Positions 8,924 to 15,876 of a DNA stretch of 64,000 bases are shown one piece after another. The notes below the pieces were generated by a model. The model ran no database searches, had not been told where the DNA came from, and saw only the letters and a program-made list of their open reading frames with translations. The number at the start of each line of letters is the position of its first letter. The stretch's first letter is position 1. This stretch comes from Deltaproteobacteria bacterium (GTDB lineage: Bacteria > UBA10199 > JACPAL01), in contig JACPAK010000003.1 of the NCBI GenBank assembly GCA_016180845.1, positions 186,001 to 250,000 of the forward strand, in the 5' to 3' direction. The position numbers and the translations under genes were made by a program.

Positions 8924-8949
8924 TAGCGGCTCCTGTAATAGCGGCTCCT
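8921..8949 (+). repeat. 14-bp tandem direct repeat
   Basis: TAATAGCGGCTCCT occurs at 8921-8934 and again at 8936-8949, period 15. The first copy supplies the stop codon of the M24 peptidase gene; the last base of the second is the first base of the -35 box of the toxin-antitoxin promoter. Confidence 0.9.
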
Positions 8950-8985
8950 TGACAGGCCTCTCAGGAATACGTATTCTATACGTAT
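8949..8985 (+). promoter_or_regulatory. Promoter and palindromic operator of PIN toxin-antitoxin operon
   Basis: TTGACA (8949-8954), a 17-base spacer and TATTCT (8972-8977) form a near-consensus sigma-70 promoter. The -10 ends 6 bases before the ATG at 8984, implying a leaderless transcript. Two identical self-palindromic octamers ATACGTAT (8967-8974 and 8978-8985), 11 bases apart centre to centre, overlap the -10 and the start codon: a likely binding site for the antitoxin. Confidence 0.75.
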
Positions 8986-9244
8986 GCCAAGGATGCCCCT
9001 CAAAAAAGAACGCTGGACAATCACTTTTGATCACGCCCTGAAAAGTCGTGTCCAGGAGGAGGCTGACAAGCTGCGCATTTATCCTGTTCAGCTCCTGGAA
9101 TCACTCGTTCGCGAAAAATTAAATCCTTACGGATTCCAGTCGATCCGCGACAGCATTCATTACGTCCATTCCATTCGTGAAATGAGCGCCGCCAGAACCG
9201 ACAAAACCTTCCTCGCTGAACTGCGCAAATGGCAAAAAAACTGA
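8984..9244 (+). CDS. Probable ribbon-helix-helix antitoxin
   Basis: An 86-residue protein upstream of a PIN-domain toxin, overlapping it by 16 bases. The N-terminal RWTITFDHALKSRVQEEADK followed by IYPVQLLESLVREKL has the beta-strand plus two-helix pattern of a ribbon-helix-helix DNA-binding fold. The C-terminal half (IHYVHSIREMSAARTDKTFL) would be the toxin-neutralising tail. I do not recognise the exact family. The first ATG is preferred since it fits a leaderless transcript; a second ATG three codons on has only an AAGG directly against it. Expected to neutralise the downstream toxin and repress its own promoter through the ATACGTAT pair. Confidence 0.75.
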   Translation: MPRMPLKKERWTITFDHALKSRVQEEADKLRIYPVQLLESLVREKLNPYGFQSIRDSIHYVHSIREMSAARTDKTFLAELRKWQKN

Positions 9245-9612
9245 ACCTGCTCGTTGATACCGATATTTTTATCGACTATTTTAATCACCAGCTTTTTCGG
9301 GATCTGTTTGAGTCAGGACAGTTCCGCGTTTATTACTCCGTCGTCACCAAAAAAGAGCTCCTCTCCAAGGAAGGTCTCCAGGAATCAGAAAGAGAGGCGA
9401 TTCAAACCTTCCTGAAAGGCTGCCGACTCATTCTTTTGGATCAAGCGATCCTCCAAAAATATTCCGACTTGAGAAGAGAATACCCTCAAGCGGCCAAGGA
9501 GGACACCCTCATCGCCGCCACCGCCATCGTGAAGAAATTTTCTCTGGTAACGAGAAACAACCGGCATTATCGGATTTTCCCCGATATCATTCTTTGGTTT
9601 GGAACCGATTAG
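9229..9612 (+). CDS. PIN-domain ribonuclease toxin (VapC-like)
   Basis: A 127-residue PIN-domain protein, the length of VapC toxins, which cleave tRNA or rRNA. The first acidic residues are in NLLVDTDIFIDYF (Asp10, Asp12), a central Glu is in TKKELLS, and the C-terminal acidic pair is in AKEDTLIAATAI (typically D-x-LIAA). It ends TRNNRHYRIFPDI, the usual PIN tail (T.N..HF). It is the second gene of a two-gene operon and overlaps the antitoxin. It is convergent with the lipoprotein gene, 8 bases away, with no terminator seen. Confidence 0.9.
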   Translation: MAKKLNLLVDTDIFIDYFNHQLFRDLFESGQFRVYYSVVTKKELLSKEGLQESEREAIQTFLKGCRLILLDQAILQKYSDLRREYPQAAKEDTLIAATAIVKKFSLVTRNNRHYRIFPDIILWFGTD

Positions 9613-9620
9613 AAAAACTT

Positions 9621-10385
9621 TTAAAGCTCCCTCAAAAGCTCCTTCCGCTTCTTTTGATACTCCTTCTCTGTAATCAATTCCTCCTCCTTCATCCGTTCCA
9701 ATTCCTTCAAACGCTCACGAACCGTCTTGATCTTCACCTTCGTCTTCTGAACCTCTTCATCATCCTCGTGATCACCCTTCGTTTCCTTTTGGGTTTTCGG
9801 CCTGGAGTCCAGATGAATCACCAACTCCTCAGGATCCCACGAAATACGATCTTGCCCTGGTTGGACCTCCAGTGAGACACGCATCCCACGTGCCTCATGA
9901 ATGACACGCTCCGTCCCTTTCGTCGTCCGATCCCCGAGCATCTTCGCATACAGTTTCTCGAACCTCAGATGAAACCCGTCTTCCTTCAGATAGGCGCGAA
10001 AGATCGTCAGACGATCATCGGTAAGCCCCCATTTGCGGCGTTGCGTAAAATAGGAGGCGACGACCACTTGATCGGCTGTTGCCTTCTGAAACGCCTCGAT
10101 CAGATAGGGGGTCAGAAACTCAATATGTCTTTCTTCAAAAAGGTGTTCTTCCATCACCTCTCTCTGGATCAGTGCCTTTTTGTTGAAACGAATCGAACGA
10201 AGCACCTCTCGTATCTTGTCCGGTTCAAACCTGTGCGGATGACGTAGCCCCTCTTTTTCAGCCCCTTTGGCTTTGGCAAGCCTGACATAGTCAAGCCGGT
10301 TCGGGGAGCGATAGATATATTGGGAACTGGAGCAGGAAAAAGAGGCAAACAGCCCCAAGACAATAAGCATCCGGTGAGTCTTCAT
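9621..10385 (-). CDS. Putative lipoprotein with SHOCT-like C-terminus
   Basis: 254 residues. The N-terminus MKTHRMLIVLGLFASFSC is a hydrophobic leader ending in Cys18, an atypical lipobox (S-F-S-C), followed by SSSQYIY. The body has no motif I recognise; a pattern such as DQVVVASYFTQRRKWGLTDDR suggests an alpha/beta domain. After a charged linker, the last 30 residues (ERLKELERMKEEELITEKEY plus KKRKELL) match the SHOCT short C-terminal oligomerisation-type motif. A good Shine-Dalgarno (CAGGAG) lies 6-7 bases before the ATG. It is divergent from the next gene with 114 bases between. Function unknown; likely envelope-attached. Confidence 0.7.
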   Translation of the reverse strand: MKTHRMLIVLGLFASFSCSSSQYIYRSPNRLDYVRLAKAKGAEKEGLRHPHRFEPDKIREVLRSIRFNKKALIQREVMEEHLFEERHIEFLTPYLIEAFQKATADQVVVASYFTQRRKWGLTDDRLTIFRAYLKEDGFHLRFEKLYAKMLGDRTTKGTERVIHEARGMRVSLEVQPGQDRISWDPEELVIHLDSRPKTQKETKGDHEDDEEVQKTKVKIKTVRERLKELERMKEEELITEKEYQKKRKELLREL

Positions 10386-10499
10386 CGAAATCTCCTGTAA
10401 AATTAAGCCGATACCGAGTCAACAAAAAATGACCTGCCAAGACAACTGAACGATCCCCTGACACGATAATATAACTGTAGGGGGTATAAGGAGCGAACT

Positions 10500-11120
10500 A
10501 TGGCTGCAGATCCAGTAACAGGAACCACAACCGGTAACGTCACTGTCATCCTTGAGGGTGGCCCACAAGAATTTGGCGAAAAACAACTAAGAGACGAGGC
10601 AGGGCTTATCTTTTATTTTCATGAACCTTCTACAATCACTGCCGGTGGTCAAGAAATCGAAATGATTTCCAGAAACGCCCTGACCGATGACGAACATCAT
10701 ATTCTTTTCGTGGCCGGTTATGATCCGGTGTTCATTCCCGGAAAGGGAGAGTGCTTTGTCCGACAAGAAAGCAGGACTGCCGTTGACGCTTATGTCGCCA
10801 ATGAATTAGCCGCACAGTCAAGGGCGTTTTCCGACCTCATCGATCCGTTTCCACCGAGCACCGACCATCTCCCTCACGATGATGCCCATGCAAGAGCCGT
10901 TGCAGAAAAACTCTGGCCTCGTCTCCCTCAGTCTACTCTCCGAAGCAAAGACGGCGAAATTGAGCTGACGGTCGTCAAGAATTCAGATCTCAAACCCGGG
11001 CAAACAGACCTCCTGCTTATTGCCAACTACGAACAGTGGAAGGCATCGGATATAGCCATCGCCCTCGAGATCCCCTGTGATTTCGCCAAACCGGACGAGA
11101 CCATCTGGGTTCATCCATAA
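10500..11120 (+). CDS. Hypothetical protein, no recognised family
   Basis: 206 residues, acidic and hydrophilic, without signal peptide or membrane segment. AAGGAG sits 6 bases before the ATG, so translation looks real. The sequence contains His/Asp-rich patches (TDDEHHILFV, DHLPHDDAHARAVAEKL) and ends with an apparent beta-rich part (IELTVVKNSDLKPGQTDLLL, then IALEIPCDF). I cannot name a domain. It lies 42 bases upstream of rsmD on the same strand and may be co-transcribed with it. Confidence 0.65.
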   Translation: MAADPVTGTTTGNVTVILEGGPQEFGEKQLRDEAGLIFYFHEPSTITAGGQEIEMISRNALTDDEHHILFVAGYDPVFIPGKGECFVRQESRTAVDAYVANELAAQSRAFSDLIDPFPPSTDHLPHDDAHARAVAEKLWPRLPQSTLRSKDGEIELTVVKNSDLKPGQTDLLLIANYEQWKASDIAIALEIPCDFAKPDETIWVHP

Positions 11121-11162
11121 TCCCCTTTGGAAAATTTCATAAACAATGATACGTAAAGAACC

Positions 11163-11705
11163 ATGCGTGTCATCAGTGGAAGCGCGAAGGGTCATCGCCT
11201 CAAAAGCCCGAAGGGATCGGCGATCCGTCCCGCATTGGACAAAATCAAAGGGGCGATCTTCAATATCCTGGGCGACCTCGAGGGGATGAAGGTCCTCGAC
11301 CTCTTCGCCGGAACCGGATCGATCGGTATCGAGGCGCTCTCGCGTGGCGCGAAGTTAGCGACCTTCATCGACAACTCACGGCCCGCGCTTCAATTGGTCC
11401 ACCACAATCTTGAAAAATGTCGTCTGGCAGACCGCGGCCATATTGTAAAACTCAAACTCCCCCTGGAACTCGGACATCTCCCACGAACTTATTCCCCTTT
11501 CGATATCGTTTTTGTCGATCCTCCTTATGATCAAAAGCTGATCAATCCGACACTCCGGCGACTCGTGCGGGAGAAAATCCTTGCCCCATCCGGAATCGTC
11601 GTCATAGAACATTCACCACGTGAAAAGATTGCTGAAGACGTGGGGCTCACAATCATTGACGAGAGGAAATACGGCCAGACCATCATCAGTTTTTTGAAAA
11701 TGTAG
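11163..11705 (+). CDS. rsmD: 16S rRNA (guanine(966)-N2)-methyltransferase RsmD
   Basis: SAM-dependent methyltransferase modifying G966 of 16S rRNA in the 30S subunit. The family start MRVISGSAKGHRLKSPKG is intact. Motif I is LDLFAGTGSIGIEALSRGA (about residues 45-63) and motif IV is the N2-guanine type DPPY (in FDIVFVDPPYDQ, about 121-124). It ends KYGQTIISFL, as usual. 180 residues is normal. It is followed after 8 bases by coaD, the standard rsmD-coaD pair in bacteria. Confidence 0.96.
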   Translation: MRVISGSAKGHRLKSPKGSAIRPALDKIKGAIFNILGDLEGMKVLDLFAGTGSIGIEALSRGAKLATFIDNSRPALQLVHHNLEKCRLADRGHIVKLKLPLELGHLPRTYSPFDIVFVDPPYDQKLINPTLRRLVREKILAPSGIVVIEHSPREKIAEDVGLTIIDERKYGQTIISFLKM

Positions 11706-11713
11706 GATCAGAA

Positions 11714-12205
11714 ATGCCAACTATCGCCATCTACCCCGGCTCCTTTGATCCCCCGACCGAGGGTCACAAAAATATCATTGAGCGGGCCTCGAAACTCTTT
11801 GATCAGGTCATTGTTGCGATCGCCGTTAACTCAGCCAAACAAGAAACCCTTTCACCGGAAGAGCGTGTCACCTTGTTGAAGGGGCTTTTTCAAGAATACC
11901 CGAACATCCAGATCGAAAGCTTCCAGGATCAACTCCTGATCCATTATGTCCAGAAGAAAAAGGCCCAGGTGATTGTGCGGGGACTTCGGACCTTTCAGGA
12001 TTACGAATATGAGTTTCAAATGGCGCTGGCCAATAAACAGCTCGCTCCTGAGATCGAAACGGTTTTTATCATGGCGGATGCACGCTATGCCTTCCTGAGT
12101 TCGACACTGATTAAGGAGATTGTGCGGCTGGGAGGTTCTTGTGAGGGGATGTTGTCATTATCGGTTGAAAAGAAATTAAAAGAGAAATTGAAGAAATCCA
12201 GATGA
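11714..12205 (+). CDS. coaD: Phosphopantetheine adenylyltransferase
   Basis: Fourth step of coenzyme A synthesis: 4'-phosphopantetheine plus ATP to dephospho-CoA. The nucleotidyltransferase motif GSFDPPTEGH (T/HxGH type) is at residues 9-18; the C-terminal signature is SSTLIKEIVRLGG. 163 residues is typical. It sits between rsmD and an aspartate aminotransferase; its stop overlaps the next ATG by 4 bases. The coaC and coaB functions needed before it are encoded separately at 18.0 kb and 56.2 kb in this window. Confidence 0.97.
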   Translation: MPTIAIYPGSFDPPTEGHKNIIERASKLFDQVIVAIAVNSAKQETLSPEERVTLLKGLFQEYPNIQIESFQDQLLIHYVQKKKAQVIVRGLRTFQDYEYEFQMALANKQLAPEIETVFIMADARYAFLSSTLIKEIVRLGGSCEGMLSLSVEKKLKEKLKKSR

Positions 12206-13368
12206 AACTTTCAGAACGATCACAAAAGATTAAGCCGTCACCGACACTCGCAATCGACGCGAAAGCAAAAGAAATGAAGGCACGGGGAATTGATGTGATC
12301 AACTTCGGCGCCGGTGAACCGGATTTCGACACGCCGGATCATATCAAAGAAGCGGCGATCAAGGCGCTCAAGGAAGGAAAAACAAAATACACCGCTGTCG
12401 GCGGAATCCCGGAGCTTAAAACAGCGATCGTCCAAAAACTGAAAAGAGATAATGGCCTCGCTTATTCACCCGATGAGGTCATCGTCTCCGTCGGTGGGAA
12501 ACATGCCCTGTATAACGCCTTCCAAGCCCTTTTGGATCCTGGTGATGAGGTGATTATCCCCTCACCCTATTGGGTCAGCTACCCGGATCAGGTCCTCCTC
12601 TGCGACGGAACACCGGTCATTCTCGAGACGAAGGAAAAAGATGGTTTTTTGGTCCGACCCGAAGAATTGGAGAAAAAGATTACCCGAAAGACAAAGATAT
12701 TTGTCCTCAACACCCCTTCGAATCCAACAGGAGCGGCTTATCCGAGAAAGAGACTTGAGGAGATCGCTGAAATTCTGGTGAATCGTAATATTTATTGCCT
12801 CTCCGATGAAATTTACGAAAAAATTATCTACGATAATTTCCCTTTCACGAGCATCGCGTCGCTCAACGAAAAAATGAAAAGTCTGACGATCACCGTCAAT
12901 GGCGCCTCGAAGGTCTACTCAATGACCGGCTGGAGAATGGGCTACGCCGTGGGACCGAAGGAGATCATCCAGGCGATGACAAAGATCCAGGGACAAGTGA
13001 CGACGAATATCAACTCCGCGACCCAGTGGGCCTGTGTCACCGCCTTGAACGATTCGCAAAACTTCCTGAAAGAGTGGGTTGCCGAATTTCAGAAACGACG
13101 GGATTTTATGGTGAAGGAGCTGAATTGCATCCCGGGGATCCGTTGCTTCAAGCCCCAAGGGGCTTTTTACGTCTTCCCGAACATCTCGAGCTTCCGCAAA
13201 ACCTCCGAGGAACTTTCTCGTTATCTCCTGGAAGAAGCGCATGTCGCCGTCGTCGCGGGAAGCGGATTTGGTGCGGAGGGTTTCATCCGGCTTTCGTACG
13301 CGACATCCATGAAAAATATTGAAGAGGGTTTGAAAAGGACCAAGGCGGCACTCCAAAAGCTCACTTGA
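12202..13368 (+). CDS. Class I aspartate aminotransferase (AspB type)
   Basis: PLP enzyme moving the amino group between aspartate and 2-oxoglutarate in the cytoplasm. Length 388. Visible features: MKLSERSQKIKPSPTLAI start of the I-gamma/AspB subgroup, NFGAGEPDFDTPDHIKEAA, NTPSNPTGAAY (substrate carboxylate and PLP region), SDEIYEKIIYD, and NGASKVYSMTGWRMGYAVG containing the PLP-binding Lys. The C-terminal Arg is in GFIRLSYATS. It overlaps coaD by 4 bases, so rsmD-coaD-aspB form one operon. Its 3' end overlaps the convergent HEPN gene by 8 bases. Substrate range (Asp, prephenate or other) cannot be settled here. Confidence 0.93.
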   Translation: MKLSERSQKIKPSPTLAIDAKAKEMKARGIDVINFGAGEPDFDTPDHIKEAAIKALKEGKTKYTAVGGIPELKTAIVQKLKRDNGLAYSPDEVIVSVGGKHALYNAFQALLDPGDEVIIPSPYWVSYPDQVLLCDGTPVILETKEKDGFLVRPEELEKKITRKTKIFVLNTPSNPTGAAYPRKRLEEIAEILVNRNIYCLSDEIYEKIIYDNFPFTSIASLNEKMKSLTITVNGASKVYSMTGWRMGYAVGPKEIIQAMTKIQGQVTTNINSATQWACVTALNDSQNFLKEWVAEFQKRRDFMVKELNCIPGIRCFKPQGAFYVFPNISSFRKTSEELSRYLLEEAHVAVVAGSGFGAEGFIRLSYATSMKNIEEGLKRTKAALQKLT

Positions 13369-13768
13369 TAACTGCTTCGCAGGTCGCATAAACCCACCGT
13401 GCATCATGGATCGCCTCTTGAGAATCTTCCAAACTGTAAAACGTAGAAGGGGTCAGATCTTCGGATCCATAAAAGGAAAGTTCCCGGTCTCGCCTCATTT
13501 TTTTTGAAATCTTCGCCAAGGTTTCTGCATGCAACTGGATTTGAGATGGAAGCCGAATCTTATTTTCGATCAAGATATCACTGACATCATGGGATCGAGG
13601 CGGCTCGATCCCGGACACCCGAAGAAGCGCCTTGAGACAAAGCTCGACGACCTCCTGCCCCTCACGAACCACGTCGGCATGGCTCTGTCTCTCGAAAAGA
13701 ACTTCGAGGGCAGCCAATCGATGCCCTGCACGCTGAATATAATCAGTTGCCAGATCTTTGTTCTTCAT
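13361..13768 (-). CDS. HEPN-domain protein, partner of MNT nucleotidyltransferase
   Basis: A 135-residue all-alpha HEPN protein (PF05168-like). The diagnostic helix is QEVVELCLKALLRVSGIEPP followed by RSHDVSDIL, and the late segment RRDRELSFYGSEDLTP is typical of archaeal-type HEPN proteins. In HEPN/MNT modules the HEPN part is usually an RNase toxin that the MNT enzyme silences by AMPylation. No canonical R-x4-6-H catalytic motif is visible, so RNase activity is doubtful. Its start lies 26 bases inside the end of the upstream MNT gene, indicating coupled translation. Confidence 0.85.
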   Translation of the reverse strand: MKNKDLATDYIQRAGHRLAALEVLFERQSHADVVREGQEVVELCLKALLRVSGIEPPRSHDVSDILIENKIRLPSQIQLHAETLAKISKKMRRDRELSFYGSEDLTPSTFYSLEDSQEAIHDARWVYATCEAVIK

Positions 13769-14330
13769 TTTGTCTCACCCAATAAGGTTGCCCTTGAGAC
13801 CAATACCGTCTGACACGGTCAGAGGCAATGAACTCCCTCAACTGATCCAGGCAATCTGTGATGACCCTCCCCTGCTCCCACATTACATGAGAGGCGCACG
13901 CCGTTTCGAACCAAAGACCACCGGCCTCTTCCAACGAGGCAGGAAGATGAACGAACTGAGGATTGACAATGATCGTTCCTAATAAAGTGGCCTCTTCATC
14001 CCACCAACGGTATAGAGAACGAGTTAAAGCTATCTCATTCGAGAGAATGATTAAGAGATCCCAATCAGAGGATTCCGTTGCCTCCCCTGTCACCTGCGAT
14101 CCAAAGACAAGGACCCCCAGCAAATTTTTTCCAAAATGATCCTTTAGCTGATCGACAGTCGGCTTCAAAAAGGCGAACTTCTCAGCAACTGGCTCCCCCT
14201 TTTCCAATCCCTTCTTGAGCAGAGAGGCGCATAAATTGTTGAGTGACGTCTTATTCCGTTTAGCCTCCTGAGACAATAATCGATGAAATTTAGGCTCTAT
14301 TCTGAGGACAAATTTACCTGAAGGAATCAT
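13743..14330 (-). CDS. HicB-like RHH domain fused to MNT minimal nucleotidyltransferase (antitoxin)
   Basis: 195 residues in two parts. Residues 1-45 (SGKFVLRIEPKFHRLLSQEA then SLNNLCASLLKKGL) match the ribbon-helix-helix found at the C-terminus of HicB antitoxins. Residues 60-195 are a pol-beta-type minimal nucleotidyltransferase with GSQVTGEATESSDWDLLII: the G-S motif and the D-x-D metal ligands are intact. By family it would AMPylate and silence the HEPN partner; the RHH part would add DNA-binding autoregulation. The transcript appears leaderless, as its -10 box is 7 bases from the ATG. The N-terminal fusion is an inference from sequence pattern. Confidence 0.85.
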   Translation of the reverse strand: MIPSGKFVLRIEPKFHRLLSQEAKRNKTSLNNLCASLLKKGLEKGEPVAEKFAFLKPTVDQLKDHFGKNLLGVLVFGSQVTGEATESSDWDLLIILSNEIALTRSLYRWWDEEATLLGTIIVNPQFVHLPASLEEAGGLWFETACASHVMWEQGRVITDCLDQLREFIASDRVRRYWSQGQPYWVRQNEEQRSGN

Positions 14331-14337
14331 GCCTTAT

Positions 14338-14367
14338 ATAATAGTATCATAGTACTATATCTGTCAA
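14338..14367 (-). promoter_or_regulatory. Promoter and inverted-repeat operator of HEPN/MNT operon
   Basis: On the minus strand, TTGACA (14367-14362), an 18-base spacer and TATTAT (14343-14338) stand 7 bases before the ATG at 14330, so the start of transcription and translation nearly coincide. The spacer contains the inverted repeat ATAGTA-N6-TACTAT (14341-14358 in plus coordinates), a candidate site for the RHH domain. Confidence 0.72.
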
Positions 14368-14442
14368 CTCTTTCCCCCCTGATCTGGTCACTGCAAATCT
14401 GCTCGCAACCTCTGATAGCAATAAGGCGATCATACCTTCAGA

Positions 14443-15795
14443 ATGAAACAACTCTTTTTGGCATTCTGTGCCCTGATCATTTTGGTCGGTTGTGGAAGGG
14501 ATCAGGCAGAGATCGAACCGGTTTCTCTGGAAGAATTACGCTCCTACGATATTCAATCCCTCCTCTTTGAAGAAAATCTTGAAGAATCCGGAACGGCAGA
14601 AATCGAAGTCCATATCGTCGATACCACAACAAACAAATCGGTTCTTTGCTCAGGACAGGAGCATGGAACCCAAATTGTTCAAAGACCAGCAACGACCTAT
14701 GACGATATCGATGCCAATTTTATCCAAACCACGGGTCATCAAATAACAGAGGTGCGTGAATTCAAGTTTGTCGTTGTCGAAAGGGATTCAAGACATTGCC
14801 CGCAAGCCCTTGGCGAATACGGCATGAAAACTCTGGGCGAGACAGAAATCCTGACCCCAGAGGATCTTGGCACATTGGAATTAAAACTTAAAAAACAAAA
14901 CGAAGGCCATATCTTTCTTAAAAAACGGGATGCGAGTCCCTCAACCGCCAAGGTTTCCGATCTCGCCAATCTTCGCCTGAAATATGTTCGTTTTCAAAAC
15001 CTCACCTCCGGTGAAGTCAGTCAACCCGAGGTCGAAATTCACCTTATTGATGTTCAAACCAACACCATTCTTGCCTGCATGGGAGATGAACAGGGGATGG
15101 ATGGGATCGATGAGGAGCTGGTCGATTATGACAATCTCTTCTTCTCCTTCGTTCCAACGGAAGGGGTCGACTCAAACCTCAATCTCGGATGGCTGCGCGT
15201 CGTCTTTGTGGAAAGGGATGACGGACGCTGTCCCTTGCCCTTTAATGTTCATGATGACCGTGTCATGAGTAGCTCCCGGCTGATTGATTACGACACACTA
15301 AAAAAGGGGGAAACCTTATCGTTGTCACAGAATGTTGCACAGTTTCAAATCGCCGACTTGAGTTTCTTCGAACAACTGTTCAGTCTGATCCCGCCAGCTT
15401 CTTTTGGGAGTCTCAAGGTTATCTCACTCCGTCCTCTCGGGATCCTGCCTGAATTGCCACTCGAATTCCTGGATCCCGAAATCGAGGTCCATCTTATCGA
15501 TGCCTTCACACAAAAAACGATCGCCTGTGCCGTCAATGGTTTACAGGGAGTCGATCAAAACGATCGGCTTTATGAGGGATTGTCAGCGCCCTTCGAAGTG
15601 ACATGGCAGGAAGCGAAAGATCCGTTCGGACCGATTCGTGTGGTGATTGTCGATCGGGATGACGGAAAAACCTGCCCAACCTCTACCGATCTGACCCATG
15701 ATGACATTGCCGCTGAAAAAACACTCACTTATGAAGAGATGCTACAAGGAACGATCACCTTTCCAAACAGCAGCGAATTGCTTCTCGGTTTCTAA
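14443..15795 (+). CDS. Lipoprotein of three homologous repeats
   Basis: 450 residues. The signal sequence MKQLFLAFCALIILVGC has a clear lipobox (L-V-G-C, Cys17). Three repeats of about 110-130 residues follow, each starting with an (I/V)E(V/I)H-(I/L)-(V/I)D strand: AEIEVHIVDTTTNKSVLC (about residue 51), PEVEIHLIDVQTNTILAC (about 195) and PEIEVHLIDAFTQKTIAC (about 345). Each ends with a V(V/I)xRD...CP strand (FVVVERDSRHCPQ, VVFVERDDGRCPL, VVIVDRDDGKTCP), so each repeat carries one conserved Cys pair. This suggests three small beta domains, each with a disulphide. I do not recognise the family. No neighbour suggests a role. Confidence 0.8.
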   Translation: MKQLFLAFCALIILVGCGRDQAEIEPVSLEELRSYDIQSLLFEENLEESGTAEIEVHIVDTTTNKSVLCSGQEHGTQIVQRPATTYDDIDANFIQTTGHQITEVREFKFVVVERDSRHCPQALGEYGMKTLGETEILTPEDLGTLELKLKKQNEGHIFLKKRDASPSTAKVSDLANLRLKYVRFQNLTSGEVSQPEVEIHLIDVQTNTILACMGDEQGMDGIDEELVDYDNLFFSFVPTEGVDSNLNLGWLRVVFVERDDGRCPLPFNVHDDRVMSSSRLIDYDTLKKGETLSLSQNVAQFQIADLSFFEQLFSLIPPASFGSLKVISLRPLGILPELPLEFLDPEIEVHLIDAFTQKTIACAVNGLQGVDQNDRLYEGLSAPFEVTWQEAKDPFGPIRVVIVDRDDGKTCPTSTDLTHDDIAAEKTLTYEEMLQGTITFPNSSELLLGF

Positions 15796-15876
15796 AATCC
15801 CCTCCTTGATTTCTCGCCGGAGATCCTCTAATCAGACAACATCGCAATGAAAAAAATAAAAGGGAGGGTCTCGACA

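Noticed and set aside
15847-15876. Earlier ATG for the aldolase
   Set aside because: No ribosome site, and the extra ten residues fall before the family start; GGGAGGG precedes the ATG at 15877.
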